From assembly GCA_008360955.1 (NCBI GenBank), contig LUCM01010123.1, positions 1-64,000 on the forward strand: DNA of 64,000 bases. Direction: 5' to 3'. Made by a program: the position numbers and the translations under genes. The DNA is from Fasciolopsis buskii (Eukaryota; Platyhelminthes; Trematoda; Plagiorchiida; Fasciolidae). The notes beneath the pieces are model-generated. The model was not told the origin of the DNA. It ran no database searches and saw only the letters and a list, made by a program, of their open reading frames with translations. Below are positions 37,310 to 52,300 of this stretch, piece by piece (position 1 is the stretch's first letter; each line of letters opens with the position of its first letter).

Positions 37310-40300
37310 CAGATCCAAGTGGAAACTCAGTGGCTAACTCCCTTCAATCTCAGGTTCAATGCATTGCATCTGGTAACCACTTCAAGCGCTATCTCTCTGG
37401 GCATCCTGTGTTACGCACGCGAAGCATATCCAGACCTACCCGTTTGCTTAATCTTACCCATATTCTTGTGTCTTTTTTACACTTCCCTTCCTCCTTTATG
37501 GATACAACATTTATAATAATTTATGGGCAAGGAGGATGGGAAACCGTGAGTCGAATGGAAAAGGAAGCAACGTTGGGTAGACCCGACCTCGCGAGATTCA
37601 CGATTAAGTAACACAATATTAAACACTGAACCAACGCCGATCAAACTATACTAGAGTGATATGCTTTTCCGACAACCATTAAACTTTATGTTGTTTGGAT
37701 TCATCAAATGGAATCTGTTCCGACCGCCGGTTTTCTCCAGTTTTTAAAATATCATGCCGGGGTTCGACTATGGCTCTTGGGAGTCTGTATCAACTATTCT
37801 GTCTACAGTTGTCATTTACCCTTTTTCTCAATAGGTTTGAGATTTCTTCAAGGATGCACAGCATGAATATAGAAGATATGGTTTTCAAATAAATTGTCAT
37901 CCTATCCTTAACCATGTAATCTCCCTTACTTAGATAGATTTTAACTCGTGTTAGAAGGCCTGAGGTGATGACGCGCAAGATGAGGTCGCCATTTTCAATT
38001 TGGGTCTTTGACTGCATGACACTAAAATCATGCATCGGGAAAGATATAATTTGAAATTTATGTTGCAGTTGAGTTAGATGTTAAAACCATGAAATCTGGG
38101 ATTTAAAATTTTGGGAAATGCTCGAGAGATTGTTAAGTATCTTTTCTTCAGTTTACGCAACGGTCACAAGCCGCATTCGAAATAAAAGTCTGTTCATCTC
38201 TAGTGTTCTGAACGAATGAACTCATCCGAAATACATTTTTACTGATTGAAGGGTCGATTGCGAGCTGATTCAATCAATGGAGAACTGACCGACGCGGCCT
38301 GGTATCATGCACGTAACAACACCTAAGACGCTAAGTTTTTTAGACCAATGCTTTACGCATTGGTTTCCTGCCCTTCACCTACGGCTGATAGTTTTACTTG
38401 TGGTTAGACTGCATCCTGTTATCAACATTTCCGGCTACTTGCCTGCTTATTTACATTATCCTGATTAGTCTAGCACAAATGTTCACAGTTTCACAGTTAG
38501 TAGTACCAAATTAACGTTCAGCTACCGACAAGACATGGCTCTAGTCAAGAATACATCAGTTTGGTCACAGTTAAGTAACCCCTTAGGTCTTAGAAGAATG
38601 AGTCTACAGCACAGTGCAAAATCCGTTGAAACTGATGATTCAGCAGAAAAATGAACAAAATACAACAAAATACGATGACTGAGGTACGTAAAGACCACCG
38701 AGTTCGCACGTCTGCACAAATGTTGAACACCACTCTTGTGATGCACAGCTGGGTGCTTTAAGTCAAACAAATAAAATTGCAATATATATATATATATATC
38801 GTGCAACGTATACTATAAAAATATATGATATGTATTCACTGCAGTTTTATTGCGATTCTCACGGATAGTAGTTTCAAAAGTTAGGGTTGGCGGAATCCTA
38901 GAGGGGTTGGTTAGTGCAAAAAGTGCACAGCTTGCAAAAAACAATCAACTATTAGTATGATAATACTGCCTGACGGAACTTAATGACATCCGAGGTGTCT
39001 AAAATTTATGATGTGTTCGTATGACAGACATGTCGTGGTGTGATTCTAAACTGATCCGGCAAAACAGTGAACTCACCGTAACCAAAGAAAAATGTGCTTT
39101 AAACACGATAGCGAAAAATCATCGAATGCTCTGCCAAACCAGCTGACCATATAAATGGCACGCTTCTTAACCAGAGTCAAACCACTTATTGGTCGCGTGA
39201 TTGACAGTTACAGTGTAGTTTGTTTTCAGCTCTAAAGCATACACGCTGACCAATGTTTGCCATATTCCGCCGACTTCAATTGTAAGTGGTTTTTCCAAAG
39301 CGGGTTACAGTAGAACATTTGGATAACACTTAGTGAGTTGTCCATTTGCTGAAAAGAATTCTGTTATCAGGCAATCCAGACATAAAATCAGTGCATTAAG
39401 CGCGGACAGTTTACACATATTGTCATAAAAATCGAACCGTTCTTCTCCTTCAAACACTAATACCCCCGGTCCTTATGATCACCGTTGAAAACCGGTATCT
39501 CTGATCCCGGATGTTTAGGAGAAATCTGCAAGCAGACAGGACAAAGAAGACTACAACGCAGATTGCATTGGCCTGCAGAACACATTAGCCAAGCGGAATG
39601 ACTGGCCAAACTACTAAATGGTCGGTTAGTTGAGCAAAAATTCTAAAGCAAACTGCACGTCGGTGACCACTTTTCAGATGAACTACCGCGAACAAACATT
39701 GAACTTTACTGAGCAGTAGCTTTGTGAACATCAAGCCTGAGACAATTTCGAGTTTGAGTACAGTTGTCCTCGTACTTTTTCACTATGGTGTCACAAACCA
39801 AGGCATCCGTGAATAAAATACGTAAACATCGATTGCGCGAGAAGCAGCAGCTAAGCTGAGAAAACTTGAAAAAAACGTTATCAGGACAGCGCCTCTGTGA
39901 TTATCAACGGAAAATGGACAAGCGCACACCCCAAATCAGCTGGCCATGATAATGGAAAAGTCGGTCGCACTGTATTCGTAAAGTCGATCAAGCATCTTAG
40001 ATAATTTACGTGCAAATTCATAAACGTGCCCTTAGTACGGATATTCTTGTTTCAAAAAATAGTCATTGTTATTTTGAGGTGCACACAAAATTTCCATGGA
40101 GCTCAACGGCCAGCAAAAACTTCTGCGCATGGACGGATTGTGCTCACCGGATATATTCAGTATACATTTTATTACCTGGCAAAGTAACACCGATTAGATG
40201 GATAGTCACAGAACGTGAATAAATTAACTCAACTTGAACACCTGATGAATTGCGAATTCTCAGTACTCATTCAGATCACTAGGTCATTAGTTGTCATCCG

Positions 40301-43300
40301 TTTCATGCAGGTTACAAAAAGAGCGGAAAAGTATTTTGAAATGGAGTAAATTCACAAATTAGCAAAGTTATGGAAAAAAATAGACGAATGACTACATGAC
40401 AGAGTTTGATTTACAAGCAGCAGGCGACGGCCAGCAGATTTATTGATTCGGTTTTCTGTTGTTTGCTTTGTCGAACTAAATCGGAAAATGTGACTGTCTT
40501 GCCCCAACTGGCTGTGACAGCGAACATGACCTTGTTGCATGTGTGCATACACGTAATTTACTTCAACCAGTCCCGTGTCTGATGGATTAGTCAATTTGTT
40601 TTTGATACTTACTGATTAATCTATGTGGTCGACACATTGTATCCTTCACCTGTGTATACTTTTCACTTGTTATTTTCCTGCTCTGCTTATCGAAGGCAAC
40701 TGCTCTTCCCATACCCTCAGAGTTTTGCAAACACAACAATTATGTTTTGCGTCACATGCATTAAAGCTCCGGGTGCTTTTCTAGAGGACACGAGGACAAG
40801 GCTGCTGAGGCAAGTGATATGTTAACAATGGTTCTCATTGCTGGTATTATTTCTTGATTTAGGCTGAGGCTTTTCTATCCTTTGTGGCCAGCGAATATCA
40901 CTGTTGAAGCAAACGTTCCCAATATCACGGGGGTGTTATCAATTAGTCTTGATAGGAACGGAATCAATAGCGAAGTCAGGCTCCACAGTCATTAATGAAG
41001 AGCTTATAATATAGGTAAATTACGTCGTTAAATTGCAAAAGTCTTTTCCGATTTCAACTCGTAGTTTGTTAATGGGACCCACATATAGATCCTTACCTAC
41101 CGTCTTCACTAACTCCAGCGAGAATAGCCAAGTCAGAATGACAGAATCTGGCTTGCCACCCAAAAAGATTGTTTATGTCGGCTTTCTACGGAAACACCAA
41201 TTGGTTGAATGATCCACCGACAGATTCGGTGAGTAACTGTTGACTGAATTTCCCATGCAGTTTATCGACTGATTTAGTCAGTACAAGGAAAACCGGTTTG
41301 TTTATATGCATTCGAACGTGGGGTAGCTGTTTTTTGCATTAAGCCAAACGCAACCGTGTACGTATATCCATTAGATGTGGCATAATGCCTTCACTTCACC
41401 GGTTAATCCAGCTATGAAACACTGAATATTTTCACAAGTATATAAGGCAAGCCCATTCCTGGTACTTTGGTATTCGTGCTATTGACCGATAAAACATCAT
41501 CAAAGCAATATCTTCGTACATCCGGCATTCGGATCATACGCATTCACGATTGCAGTTAGCTGTCAAACTCATCGTCTGCATAAGAAGGTGTGGAATGTTG
41601 CAGATGATTTGCATACAAATAGGCCAGCAGATCGAATTGTGTTCAACAAATCGAACAGCGCAAAAGCGGAATAATGCACCACAATCACATCTTATAAGGG
41701 CGTAAGAAATAAATCAGAGGTCAGTTGCCTTACCCAAGTGATAAGCTGTGTGGCTATGGAAGCAGGACTGCAGTGGTTGGTCCGACCGAATTTTACAGGA
41801 AACCATAAGGATAGTAGAAGTTAATTAGCTGAGGAAATTCGGTGATTATTCGTTGTCGGGGTCTCATCTTTCTATGAGATTCTGGATTAAATCCTGATAG
41901 TTTCTGTGATTGAGCAGCAAATTGGTGACATGTAATAAGCTCGATAAAAGTTTCAATTTCTGTTTGCTTTCTGATTACCTAGAATAAAATATGGAAACCA
42001 ATACACTCAAAGGGGCATATGATGTGACGCCAGTACAACCATACAGATACGGACGGCCAAAGTTCAGCGTTTGAAGGATATAAAGCGGAATTTAGAATTG
42101 GTTCAGTTGTCTAGTTTTGCGTTTCGGAAAAGTACGACAACCAGTTACAATCATAAAGTTGGAGCTTAAATCGCTTATTGACCCCAGGTTTTGATCGAAA
42201 TGTACTTGAGATGTGGGCAAGTATACAAATGAGATCGGGGAAAGGAAAGCGACACACTGAATCGCGGGTGAATTCTCATGGAACTGCGAACGTGACTTTG
42301 TTCTCTAACCAGTTAGAATTCAACAATTTCAGTTAACTGTACGACTACCCGATTTGTAGACAGTCTAACCCGAGTCGAATCGAGAATTCCGGAGTAACCC
42401 CCGATAACTCGAGAATATTACATCAGAGTTATTCAGCATCCTAAGCGTTAAGGGGAGTAAAATAAAGCAGGTGCCATTCTAGTCTGAAATAATTCTAGCG
42501 AGAAAGGGAACCAAACACTTGCTTGAAAGTATGGAATGCACAAATGAGCCTCTTTGCTCTGGAGGCCGAAGGAGAACCTCTGAAGCGAATTAATAAACAT
42601 AATTCCAAGAATAAATTTAGTAGTGAAAAACAACAGTGGTTGGCGCACAAAGTCAAGCTTTGTGACTGCCTACAGGGTTTTCAGTTGGCCTTTTCCTTGA
42701 CGGCACCAAACCGCCCAGAATGCCACTGACTGTGACAACTTTCTGTGTTAATTTCATACCATTTCACTCTGATGCTACTCCCGAGTGTAGCGAATTTCCG
42801 AAATTTTTCAATCTTAAGAACTGCTTTCGGCCCCCTTTGGATGACGTTGGTAATCCATCCGTTGTTTAGTTTTGCCTGACTTTGTCAATCTTAGCCTGTA
42901 TCGTATTCGTAATCAAACCACCTGCAGAGTAAACGCGTTCTTCCGCTTGAACGGGTGATCGGTAATCGCGTGCACCCTTACTAATTTCTTTTATTAGTAT
43001 TACGTTTCATCCCGTTTCTCGGAACGTTAATTAATTTTCCTTTTCCTTCATATCAAATTTCGAGTTCTGTCCTGAGTAGTTCTGTGGATTAATTCTGACA
43101 GGGTAATTCGTATCATTTCCGTCGGAAGTCTGTTAACGAATCACTGCCATTCCCTACAGTACAACAACAAGTAGTACATTTCTGATTTCTGTGGGTTCTA
43201 TAGAATATGAGCAAATGCCGTGAATAATCTGACTCAAGTTGCGTGCTTACTTTGACCGAAAAATTAAATCACCGCTTATGGCAGAAACATGCACCGTGAA

Positions 43301-46300
43301 ATTCGAAAGAACAATACGCCAAACATCCAGAAGCAAAGGGAACTAAGAGTGAGGTAAAAGATAGGATCTCAGGAAGCCTTCCGGTTGTTAACTCAAGACG
43401 ATGGAGGGCGGAATGCAAGCAACACTCAAGGCCAGAGACTTCAGTGAGAGGTCTTGCGCTCTGTTAGGGCCGATAATGAAAGATACCAGATAGAAAGAGT
43501 CGGCAAAAATGGAGACCACTTCAATAACCGGTGATTCCGACTTTTTCCAAACTCCTGGAATAATCACTTCTTCTACGCGATGCACTATGCGAACTTGTAT
43601 CCAAACAAAGCCAGAAAACGAACCGTTAGGTTGAATGTTTCAGTTTTCTCTATCGACAGAGCCATAAACAAACTATTTCACTTTAGTAAGGAGGCAAACA
43701 AGCACCGCTGAAATTATTGACACCATTAAAAAACTGAAAGGCCGAAAAATACCGATAAAGATAGCAAATCTTAAGAGTTTGTGAATCCTATCTATTCCCA
43801 TTGATCTAAATTTTATGTACACCTTTTGAATCTATTTGGCGATGTGAACCATATCCGTCTGACTTGAGGATGTCTGATTTTCTGCTCACTCAAAAGAATG
43901 AGTATAAATCAATGTGAGATCTATCCAAGGATCGGCTTTCCTGTTATCCTTACGAAGATTTTTGGTTCGCCGTTGCTAAGTCACATCTCTGAGGCAAGCG
44001 TAAGAAGCACTAGCCCGATCTAAGGGGGATTCTCCGCTGCAGAAGCTATGTAGATTAAATCATCAATGCGCCGAAATCTGGTCCACCAATATGGGTTCCA
44101 GCAGCCTTCCGAGGCCCCTTTGTTTGATTAATCGGGAGGCATTTTGGATCACGACTTAAACGGACGGGTTGCCTGGTAGGCTTTCAAGTGTCATAAGAGG
44201 GTGCCACTCGATCACTCGCAAAAAGGCCCATATGTCTGACGATAATTCCTCGGTACCAGGGTAACACAGAACTGTGCACGTTGTGGTGTGGTTTAACTAC
44301 GCTCGTCAGTAAACAGTGTGTCAGGCGTTATTCGACCACTCTATCGTTCTTTAAAGTTAGGAAATACACGCCTGTGAGCTGGAGTTCGCGAATGATTTTT
44401 CATGCCTGGAAACGCTCAAACCAGTGTGGGTGGGTTTTGCAAAAATAATTCAACAAAAAGCGGAGCTTTCCCACTCCATCGAGGTCCGGCAGTTTGACAG
44501 CTGTTCATCGACGATCATACAGTCGAACATGTCCTTCATTTAAGTATCTAGGCTTTAATTAGCTTCCGAATAACCGTTCGAGATAAAAACTGCCAACAGG
44601 AAATGATTTCAGCTGGATAACTAAACTTATTGTTAACCGTGTCACCTGACCACTGTGAACTCAGGATATCCAAATACTGGAAGTTTTTAACCAGCTGCGC
44701 ATGCAGTAAATCATCAGAATCAACTGACACGACATTATTAGTAAGAAAGCCGTGTAATGACATCGAAAGACTTTGCGTCAACCTTTAACGCTAATGACTT
44801 CATTTGGACCTGCCTAAACGAACATTTTGCCACGCCCTTTCCCCCCTGGTTAATCCCATCACTTTGATGGGCAGGTAGACCAACAACCTAATAAAAGACG
44901 TGGAGCTAAGTTGGTTTCGTTCAAAATATAGAACGCGGCCATGAAAAAGCAACTTTTGTGACCTGCATCAAACTCGTCTCCAGCCCCCATGCGCTGTCAG
45001 CAGTGAACCGAGATGTCCTTGAGGCTAATTTATCCTGTGTCATTACAGACTCGCATAAGATTAAAAAGTGTAAGTCTTGTAACTCCGAAGGCAGTGTTCA
45101 AAAAGTGCGTCACTTAAAGCAGGGAAAGTTTTCGCCTCCCATCAATGCTGCTCATAAAAATGGTTGAAAAGAAACCAACAAATCTAAAAAACCATACCCT
45201 TAAAGATCAAATATGTTACTGACCCGAAAGTTTGTTCCCGAAGCCCTTAGAATTAATGAAACTTATCAAGCCGATCACCGTGTATCAGTGGTCGTTGTGT
45301 GATCTGTCCCCACAACTAGCAGACGACTAGCCTATTAAATTTTTTCACTTTGGGTGCCTGAACAATCCAGTAAGGTCACAGATCGTGCAGATCGCACTGT
45401 GCTCTGTTCACAAGTATATTTCAGTTGCACTTTTAAATTTTGTTTTTCAACTGTACATTGCTTTTCTCACTCCATAAGTATGCTGCAATCTTTAATCATG
45501 CATTTCATATTTTGCACTAGTATGGTGAAGGTTTGGAGGCGGAGTTGGACTTGAGAACCAGAAAAACAAGACCAGTTTGAATTATAGCCAAAGTTGAGTC
45601 CTTTTTGTGATGACCGTTGCATTCTTTTACATCAAAAATGTGCAAACTGTCGGTTAAAGCAAATCAGGTTCTATCGATTTCTTCTTTCTTGTTCACGTGA
45701 TTTCCATTGAAATTTTACTGTACTTGTTCTCTCATGAGACCTTCAGTTTTTCCACAGAGTGAAAGACGCACGCCATTTGGAGCAATTACTGCACAGAAAG
45801 AAAGTTATAACACTTAAATGAAAAACAGGAGAATACACCAATAGGATGGGGGATGATCTGCACCAGTAAAATACCCGTGTAGAGGGTTAGTTAGAGACAT
45901 TGAAAATTGTTTAATTACCATATCAGTCAATCTATAAACTGATGGGTTAATTGTTTACAGCACTATGGTTGAACTTTATTGTCAGCCACATTGAACTATA
46001 AAAGTAAGCACTTGTACGAATAATGATCAATCATCTAGCGTCAATCATTCCGAAGGAATTGTTACTTTCAAAGTGATGATTTGTGAAGTGGTTCATCATG
46101 CTTAAATTATTGAAAACTGCGAGAAAACTGTGATGATTTTTCTCGTAATAATTTGTAAATTACCATCCGTAGTGTTTATACATTGGATCTTTCAGTTTAG
46201 CGTGAGCACCAACATGGGCGATCGTGAATGGTCAAAGCATTGTAGCTAGGCAACCAAAACAATCTACAAGGCACCAGCATCACACAGTATGGGACTCTTG

Positions 46301-49300
46301 GAAAGATACCGAACCTCTTCTATTTCAAAAATAATTGATTTGCACTCAGATACGTAAGTTCAACAAAAACTATGTACTCTAGATAAGGAACAGAACCTAG
46401 CGGCCACAGTGTTTTAGTCAAAATTATCCGTGCCGTGTTCATGCCCCCGGAATGGGCTGCAAATAACCACGCATTGTTATTTGTTTCTGCTAAGTCGGAT
46501 GAGACAGTTTGACCGCCAATTCTTCCGCCACAGGCATTGATATTCAGCTTGTTATGGGCAAAATTAACTTCTGTTCTTAAATCGTAGATTATGGTCACAA
46601 TAATGTGAAGAGTCTCCATTTTGGAGATTGACGTTAGTTTCAGTGACGCTAGCGGGAATTCAGTCAGAAAAAAGCTTAGCTTGAACTAGTGTTCGTACTG
46701 TTCACCGTTTCACGATGCTCTAGGCGGTAATTGCAAACTTTAAACTGATTGGATGGTCGCTCAATGAACAGAAGATTTTGGCGAAATTGAATTTAAAACG
46801 CCGGACAATACTGGGTTTTAGTTACAGGAGACACTAATTTGAATTTATGCATTCAGTCACAAGGCTCATTGTCCCCAGACACGATGGACAACTAATTGGT
46901 GATATCAATCAAAAATAGTTTCTAACAGACGTGATCAGACGTCAAGCGATAATCTGGTAATCCTCTTCAGTTTTCGGTGATCGGCTTTTTCTTTTTCAAT
47001 AAATTCACAGACCACTACAATGAACGGGAAAGATCACGAAAGCATCAAATGTAATAATAGTTGTATCTTGCGCAGTACCAAAACGACCAGATAACTGTAA
47101 TAAAAGCATATTCATTTTCTGGGAATTATTCTCTTGCTGATTTTTCGAAAATGGTGTCAGAGCGGAGCAGAATGATTAAAACGGATCCGTTACATTTAGC
47201 TGAGACCAACGTCGTTCTCGGCTATGGCTCTATTGTGTCGTACGAAAATCCCAAATTTCGCAAACAATTTGCACCATCGCCTGGACGAAATTTGATCCAC
47301 AAAAGACATTACAAGTGAGTGTACAATGACTTGGAAGGAAATCGACAACGTGCGACCTTCGGCGGCCCTTTGTCAAATGACTAAAAGAATCTGGTGCATT
47401 TCCTTGTTTGTACTGCTATACGTTTATGAAGATTGGGAAAATAAACCAAGCAAGTGGTAGTAAGCTATGACCCCCAGGAATTTCGTTATTACTCAGAGCT
47501 GGATATTCACTCATCCATTACATTAATCCATTCTTGACCTGACGAGACTTGCAGCTAAGCGAGAATATGAAAGGGAATTCCGCTCGCGAAAGCACGATGG
47601 TTCGGACAACCTTCATCCTCTGTTTATCGTCTGACTTACTTCCCAATAATTATTTTCCTAACACTGCAAGGCTGATCCAAATGAGATAGGTCTGCGACCG
47701 CAACTGTTTTCCAATCCACACGTGGATGTTACCCACCCACCTGTACAGTGGATGTTCCATTCCTGCGAGCCACCCGGCCGTGGCTGAAAGTGTTCGATCC
47801 ATTTAAGAATCATTGGTTGCCTGACCAAGCTACGAAAAAATATTGTCTTCATTAGGGTTGAATTTTCGCAACTTGAATGCCCCAGCCGGATATGCACCTG
47901 GATCAACTATTCACAGGCAAATGTTGCTCAGCAGACTGGGCCACAATTTCCGCACTGTTTTCTAATAACATTAATAAGCAGTTAGAACTGTGACAATGTT
48001 TCCGACACTTAGTCAAACCTTCCCATTCCCGGCTCTATATTGCAGAGTAAATCAAAAACGATAAAGTCACATGTTCATTTTTTCGGCAAACCTTTCATAT
48101 GGTCAGTGCAACCAGCTGAATTAACACTGCTAGCAACACTATTGCTAGCACCAGTAATACCTCTGGTAATATTGCTACCAGTGCAGTTACTTAATTGTAC
48201 GTCTGTTCTCACGTTCACCTTCGTTCTTTCATTTCCGGGATAAACATTTGTGGATTTTTAAAACTCGCGCACTACTCGTGCCCACATCTGTTGGATGAAT
48301 ATGACAGACGTTTAAATTCCTCTCAAAACTGGTCCCAGAATATGCGATATTTTGCGTAAAAAGCAGTATTCATTGGAGATGCACCCGATAATAAGAAGCA
48401 GTTCATGTCGCCTTTGCAACCACTAGTTTCTTATTCACCAGCTGATGTCCTCTTGGGTACGTCACTGATGGCTGGTAGACAAATCTACCATGTATCACAT
48501 GCACACACACGTCAACTTATTTATTCCGACTCCGACGACAGTCGTCATATTTTTGTCATTCACCAGTTGCATTGATCGAACGTCTCCCGTGGCTTGATGT
48601 GCGCATTAGCATTCGACTTTCTTTCATCAGTCCTCGCCCTTCACGTACGTAAATTAAATTCGGAAAAGGTGGCAAATTAACAAGTTTAAAGAATGCGCAC
48701 TTCGTTCATCTTCTGGGCTCCTGGTTCGCAAGGATATTTCTGAATAATTCTGGTTATCCGACTTAAAGTTACTGTAATCCGGAGCCATGGGTACATTTTA
48801 TGTGCGATGTAAGAAAACGGTTGTAAATTCCTAAATTCTCCCCACCTCTCGTTTTCGATGTTCAGCTTGTATGATACGGTTCCTATCGCGTGATTTGCAG
48901 TAATGAGAATTATCACATATAAACTTGCCAACTGTAACCAGAGCCGGCGAGTAGTCTATAAAAGCAACTATAACGGTGCAGCCTCATTCACGTGACTAAG
49001 CTAGCAATATGCGCTTTGATAAATGGTTCGGAAGACAATAGGTACCGTAAAAAATGGTATGTAGTTGCACTGAACAGGTTAGCTGAATTCACTGTATTAC
49101 CTAAAGGTTATTTATTTATTTGTGTATTAACAAATCAGGAAGTGTGGTAAAATGAGTGTGTGTTTAGGTACACCGTAATGGAAGAAGATTCACGATTATT
49201 CGCCTCGCGATCGAACAATGTAGGCAGTACATCAGGTACTGATGTTGCTAAGACTGTTTGACGCAGTTGGCAGACGGCGTAATTCATCAGCGTTCCGGAT

Positions 49301-52300
49301 ATCGTGGGTAGCAATTCTCAAAACAAGCTTTCATTTATTTGCCTGCCTATTTACATAAACACTGGTGTGTTTTGCAGAATCGTATGCAATAAGAATCAGC
49401 TGAACACACTTTTGTCCCACGCGGCTCCACTGACAACGAAGTTCCTCAGTTTACGTTTTTAAAATTCATTTGGAAGTGACAGACTTCCTAAACATCTAAA
49501 CGTTTGTTACAGTTACCTAGCAAGCAACGTTGGCAGAAATTCATTTGGTATAGATATATGGGTGCATAAAAATGCTGGTGACATTCTAATCTCTTTCTTA
49601 AGGTTAGGTTAGCCCAACTAGTAAATAATTATCAACGAATCACTCTTGTGCCTCTTCTGTCTACTCTTCGACCAGCAACTTCCATGCACACTCCTGACGC
49701 TACAAATTAGATTCTGATGACATATGCCAAGTCGGCATGTATGCTACCGAAATAAATTGTGCAATATGCCCAAATGGTAAATTTAGAAGGCATTTTCACA
49801 GTCAAAATATTTTCTTTTTGATATAATTCCTCGCTTATTGTTCTTCGGATCATTCAGTTCTAAAGTCGATGGTTCTGCTGACGCGAGACTCATTGCACCG
49901 GGTTTACATGGGTAAAAATTGAACAAAATTGAATAAAAATGGCTTAACATGATATGATTTCCGTTTGTATTTGGATAACAAATGTGAGAAAAGAGTCGCC
50001 TACTACAAATGAAGTGGAATATAAGTGAAAAGTCACGGAAGTCACTTTTCATTTCTCTGTTTAAACTTCTTTGAAAAGTGGTTAAGGGAAAATGTAACCA
50101 GTAATCTTTAGAAAATTCAATCCAACACAGTAGCAGTACGAAAGTGACGCTGAGCATTGATCATGGTTCAGTAGGTAGGTTACCGTATGCAAAGCACGAA
50201 AACGCAGTGCAATCATCAACGACCAATAATTACGAAAAAATTGTCATTTCATGGCAGTGTGCAAATAACGTATCTTGGTTTGGGAAAATGGGCAATACGC
50301 AATCCGTTGTCACACGGTCCATACTACTTGCCTATTGAGCAAACCACACACTTTTGTAGTAGTATAGTGAGATACGATCAGACAAAGTGTGGAATAGCTC
50401 AAACCTATACAAGTAAAACGACGTTGATTTATAAATACCATAATAATGGGTTTCTTATTTGGCAACAAGCAATTTTTCTAGGAACTTGGAATTCCCATCA
50501 TTAGTGGGTTATGGTCCTTGTGCTGCGAACGATGACCGAACTAACGTCAAACTGACCTACCGTTAAACAGTTTTCTGCAATTTTAGGCCCGGTTGAAAAA
50601 TAAAAAGTAAATTTACGACTATGGTAAATTAGTAGCAGTAGTGAAATAAAATTTTTTTGTTCGAGGATGTAATTGCTGCTTCGCTCCGTCTAGATAGACC
50701 ACTGAGCATGTACACGCGGAAAAGCATAAACCTACTTGAAACTGGAGTAAGGAAAATCACTGATGAGTCAACCAGCCGGATGGTTTTGAGTGCGTTTGAA
50801 GGAACTTTTTGTGTGCTTGAGTGCTGTTTCGCTTTTGCGATTCAGTTTCAATTTAGGTCCGTTGTTTTAAAATTTTCCTTATTTTGCCTGGTCCATCTCT
50901 GCTGCAACTCATTATCGTACTCTTATTCGCCATTTCTCTATCGTTGAAGGACCTGTTTTAAGGTGACACCTCGTTGTACCGAAAACTTCAAATAACACTG
51001 GAGGCTAATTTTGGGAGAAAGTGCATTTTCAATGAATTTTCCCTCGATTCATTTCAACATTTCTTCAAACAGTAAAAAGATTGAATGTTTTCATCAAATA
51101 AGTCACCACGTGATATTATCGCTCAACTCACCATTAAAAAACCTTGGAAGCAGTGTACAGCTGTTTAATTTTGTTAGGAATGATGAGTAGTGCATATGGA
51201 CCACGCCCGAACTGGGACGAGAACCCGGGACGAAGGACTTTGAGTTGAACCCCTTAGCCGTTACGCTACCGGACAGGCAGGCTCTCAACGGTCTGTTGAA
51301 CTTTGCCACATGATGTACAATAATAACAATAGCTTAAACTACACTGCCTCCTGACTCACTACATGGTGCTCTGTACAAAGTATTATATGACAAAGTAGGA
51401 CCAACTGTATACCCCGAGTCTAAAAAATTAGCAACAATCGTTCCCTTTCCTCCTCGGATCCAGTGTGATTTGTACTTCCTAATACTCCAGGGTAGACGCA
51501 TTCTCGTTGAACCAATGTCACTGACACCACAATAGCATTTGAGTCCATATGTAATCAGCGGAGTTTAAGGATCGGCCATTTTGTTATTGAGTGTTTCGAG
51601 TTGAGAGCATTAAATGGGGCTTTGCGTAACATGGATAACATCTTACCGGCTTGTCAAAAAGCACCATGGCCCAACCGGGCCAGTTTGAAACATGAGGCTT
51701 ATTCTCCCATTTTGTGGGACCTTTCATTTTTCAGTGCATATGCTTTCAGTTTTATGCACTTGAGTGTAGACCTGAATTTTATGTATCGAATTTAGTTTTA
51801 ACATTTTGGTTAGTAAGAATCAAACTGTGAAAGCTTGCTTACTGTCTGAAGATTTCGTAATTTGAAAATCTTTTCCACTGGTAACTTGGTCATGATAGTC
51901 TAACGATGGAAGCCCTAAAGACATATCAGCTCACCTACAGGTTTTAGACAATTTATTGGTCTTTAGTATTCGTTCTATTTAATTGTAAGCTGTTGAATCA
52001 AAATTGACCTAAAGTGGTGGAGATCGAACATGTAGCGACTATATTCAATGCCCACAGTGATGAACGTCACGTTGTCACAATGCTTTTGTTCTAGTAGAAA
52101 GACATAATGACCGTGAATAAATTGTTGAACCCGGTACTTTGATTTAACAGGAAATCTACATCCAAGGTTGGTGGAAAAGTCTCGTTATAAGCTAACGGAG
52201 TACATTTCTGGTCATCAATGACGGCAGCTTCGTGCAGCGAACTAAATTTTCAGCGATGATACATTCAGAGTTCATTTGTTAAGCCTATGAGTTAAAACAA

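Larger units (their letters stand above)
29191..43983. other. Rho-like GTPase intron 1, left half: no gene supported
   Basis: A/T-rich intronic sequence. It holds a hammerhead-like relic at 29872-29910, an alternating tract at 31534-31565 and (AT)n runs at 29816-29834, 33771-33808, 37277-37307 and 38778-38801. Open stretches of up to ~107 codons (for example 36268-36591 and 36098-35823) lack paired splice signals or known motifs, and are about what chance gives in this much DNA. Confidence 0.4.

Noticed and set aside
49783..50157. 124-codon minus-strand frame
   Set aside because: The first half is rich in F/S/L, as expected of A/T-rich DNA. No acceptor and no known motif; only the last ~35 residues look protein-like.
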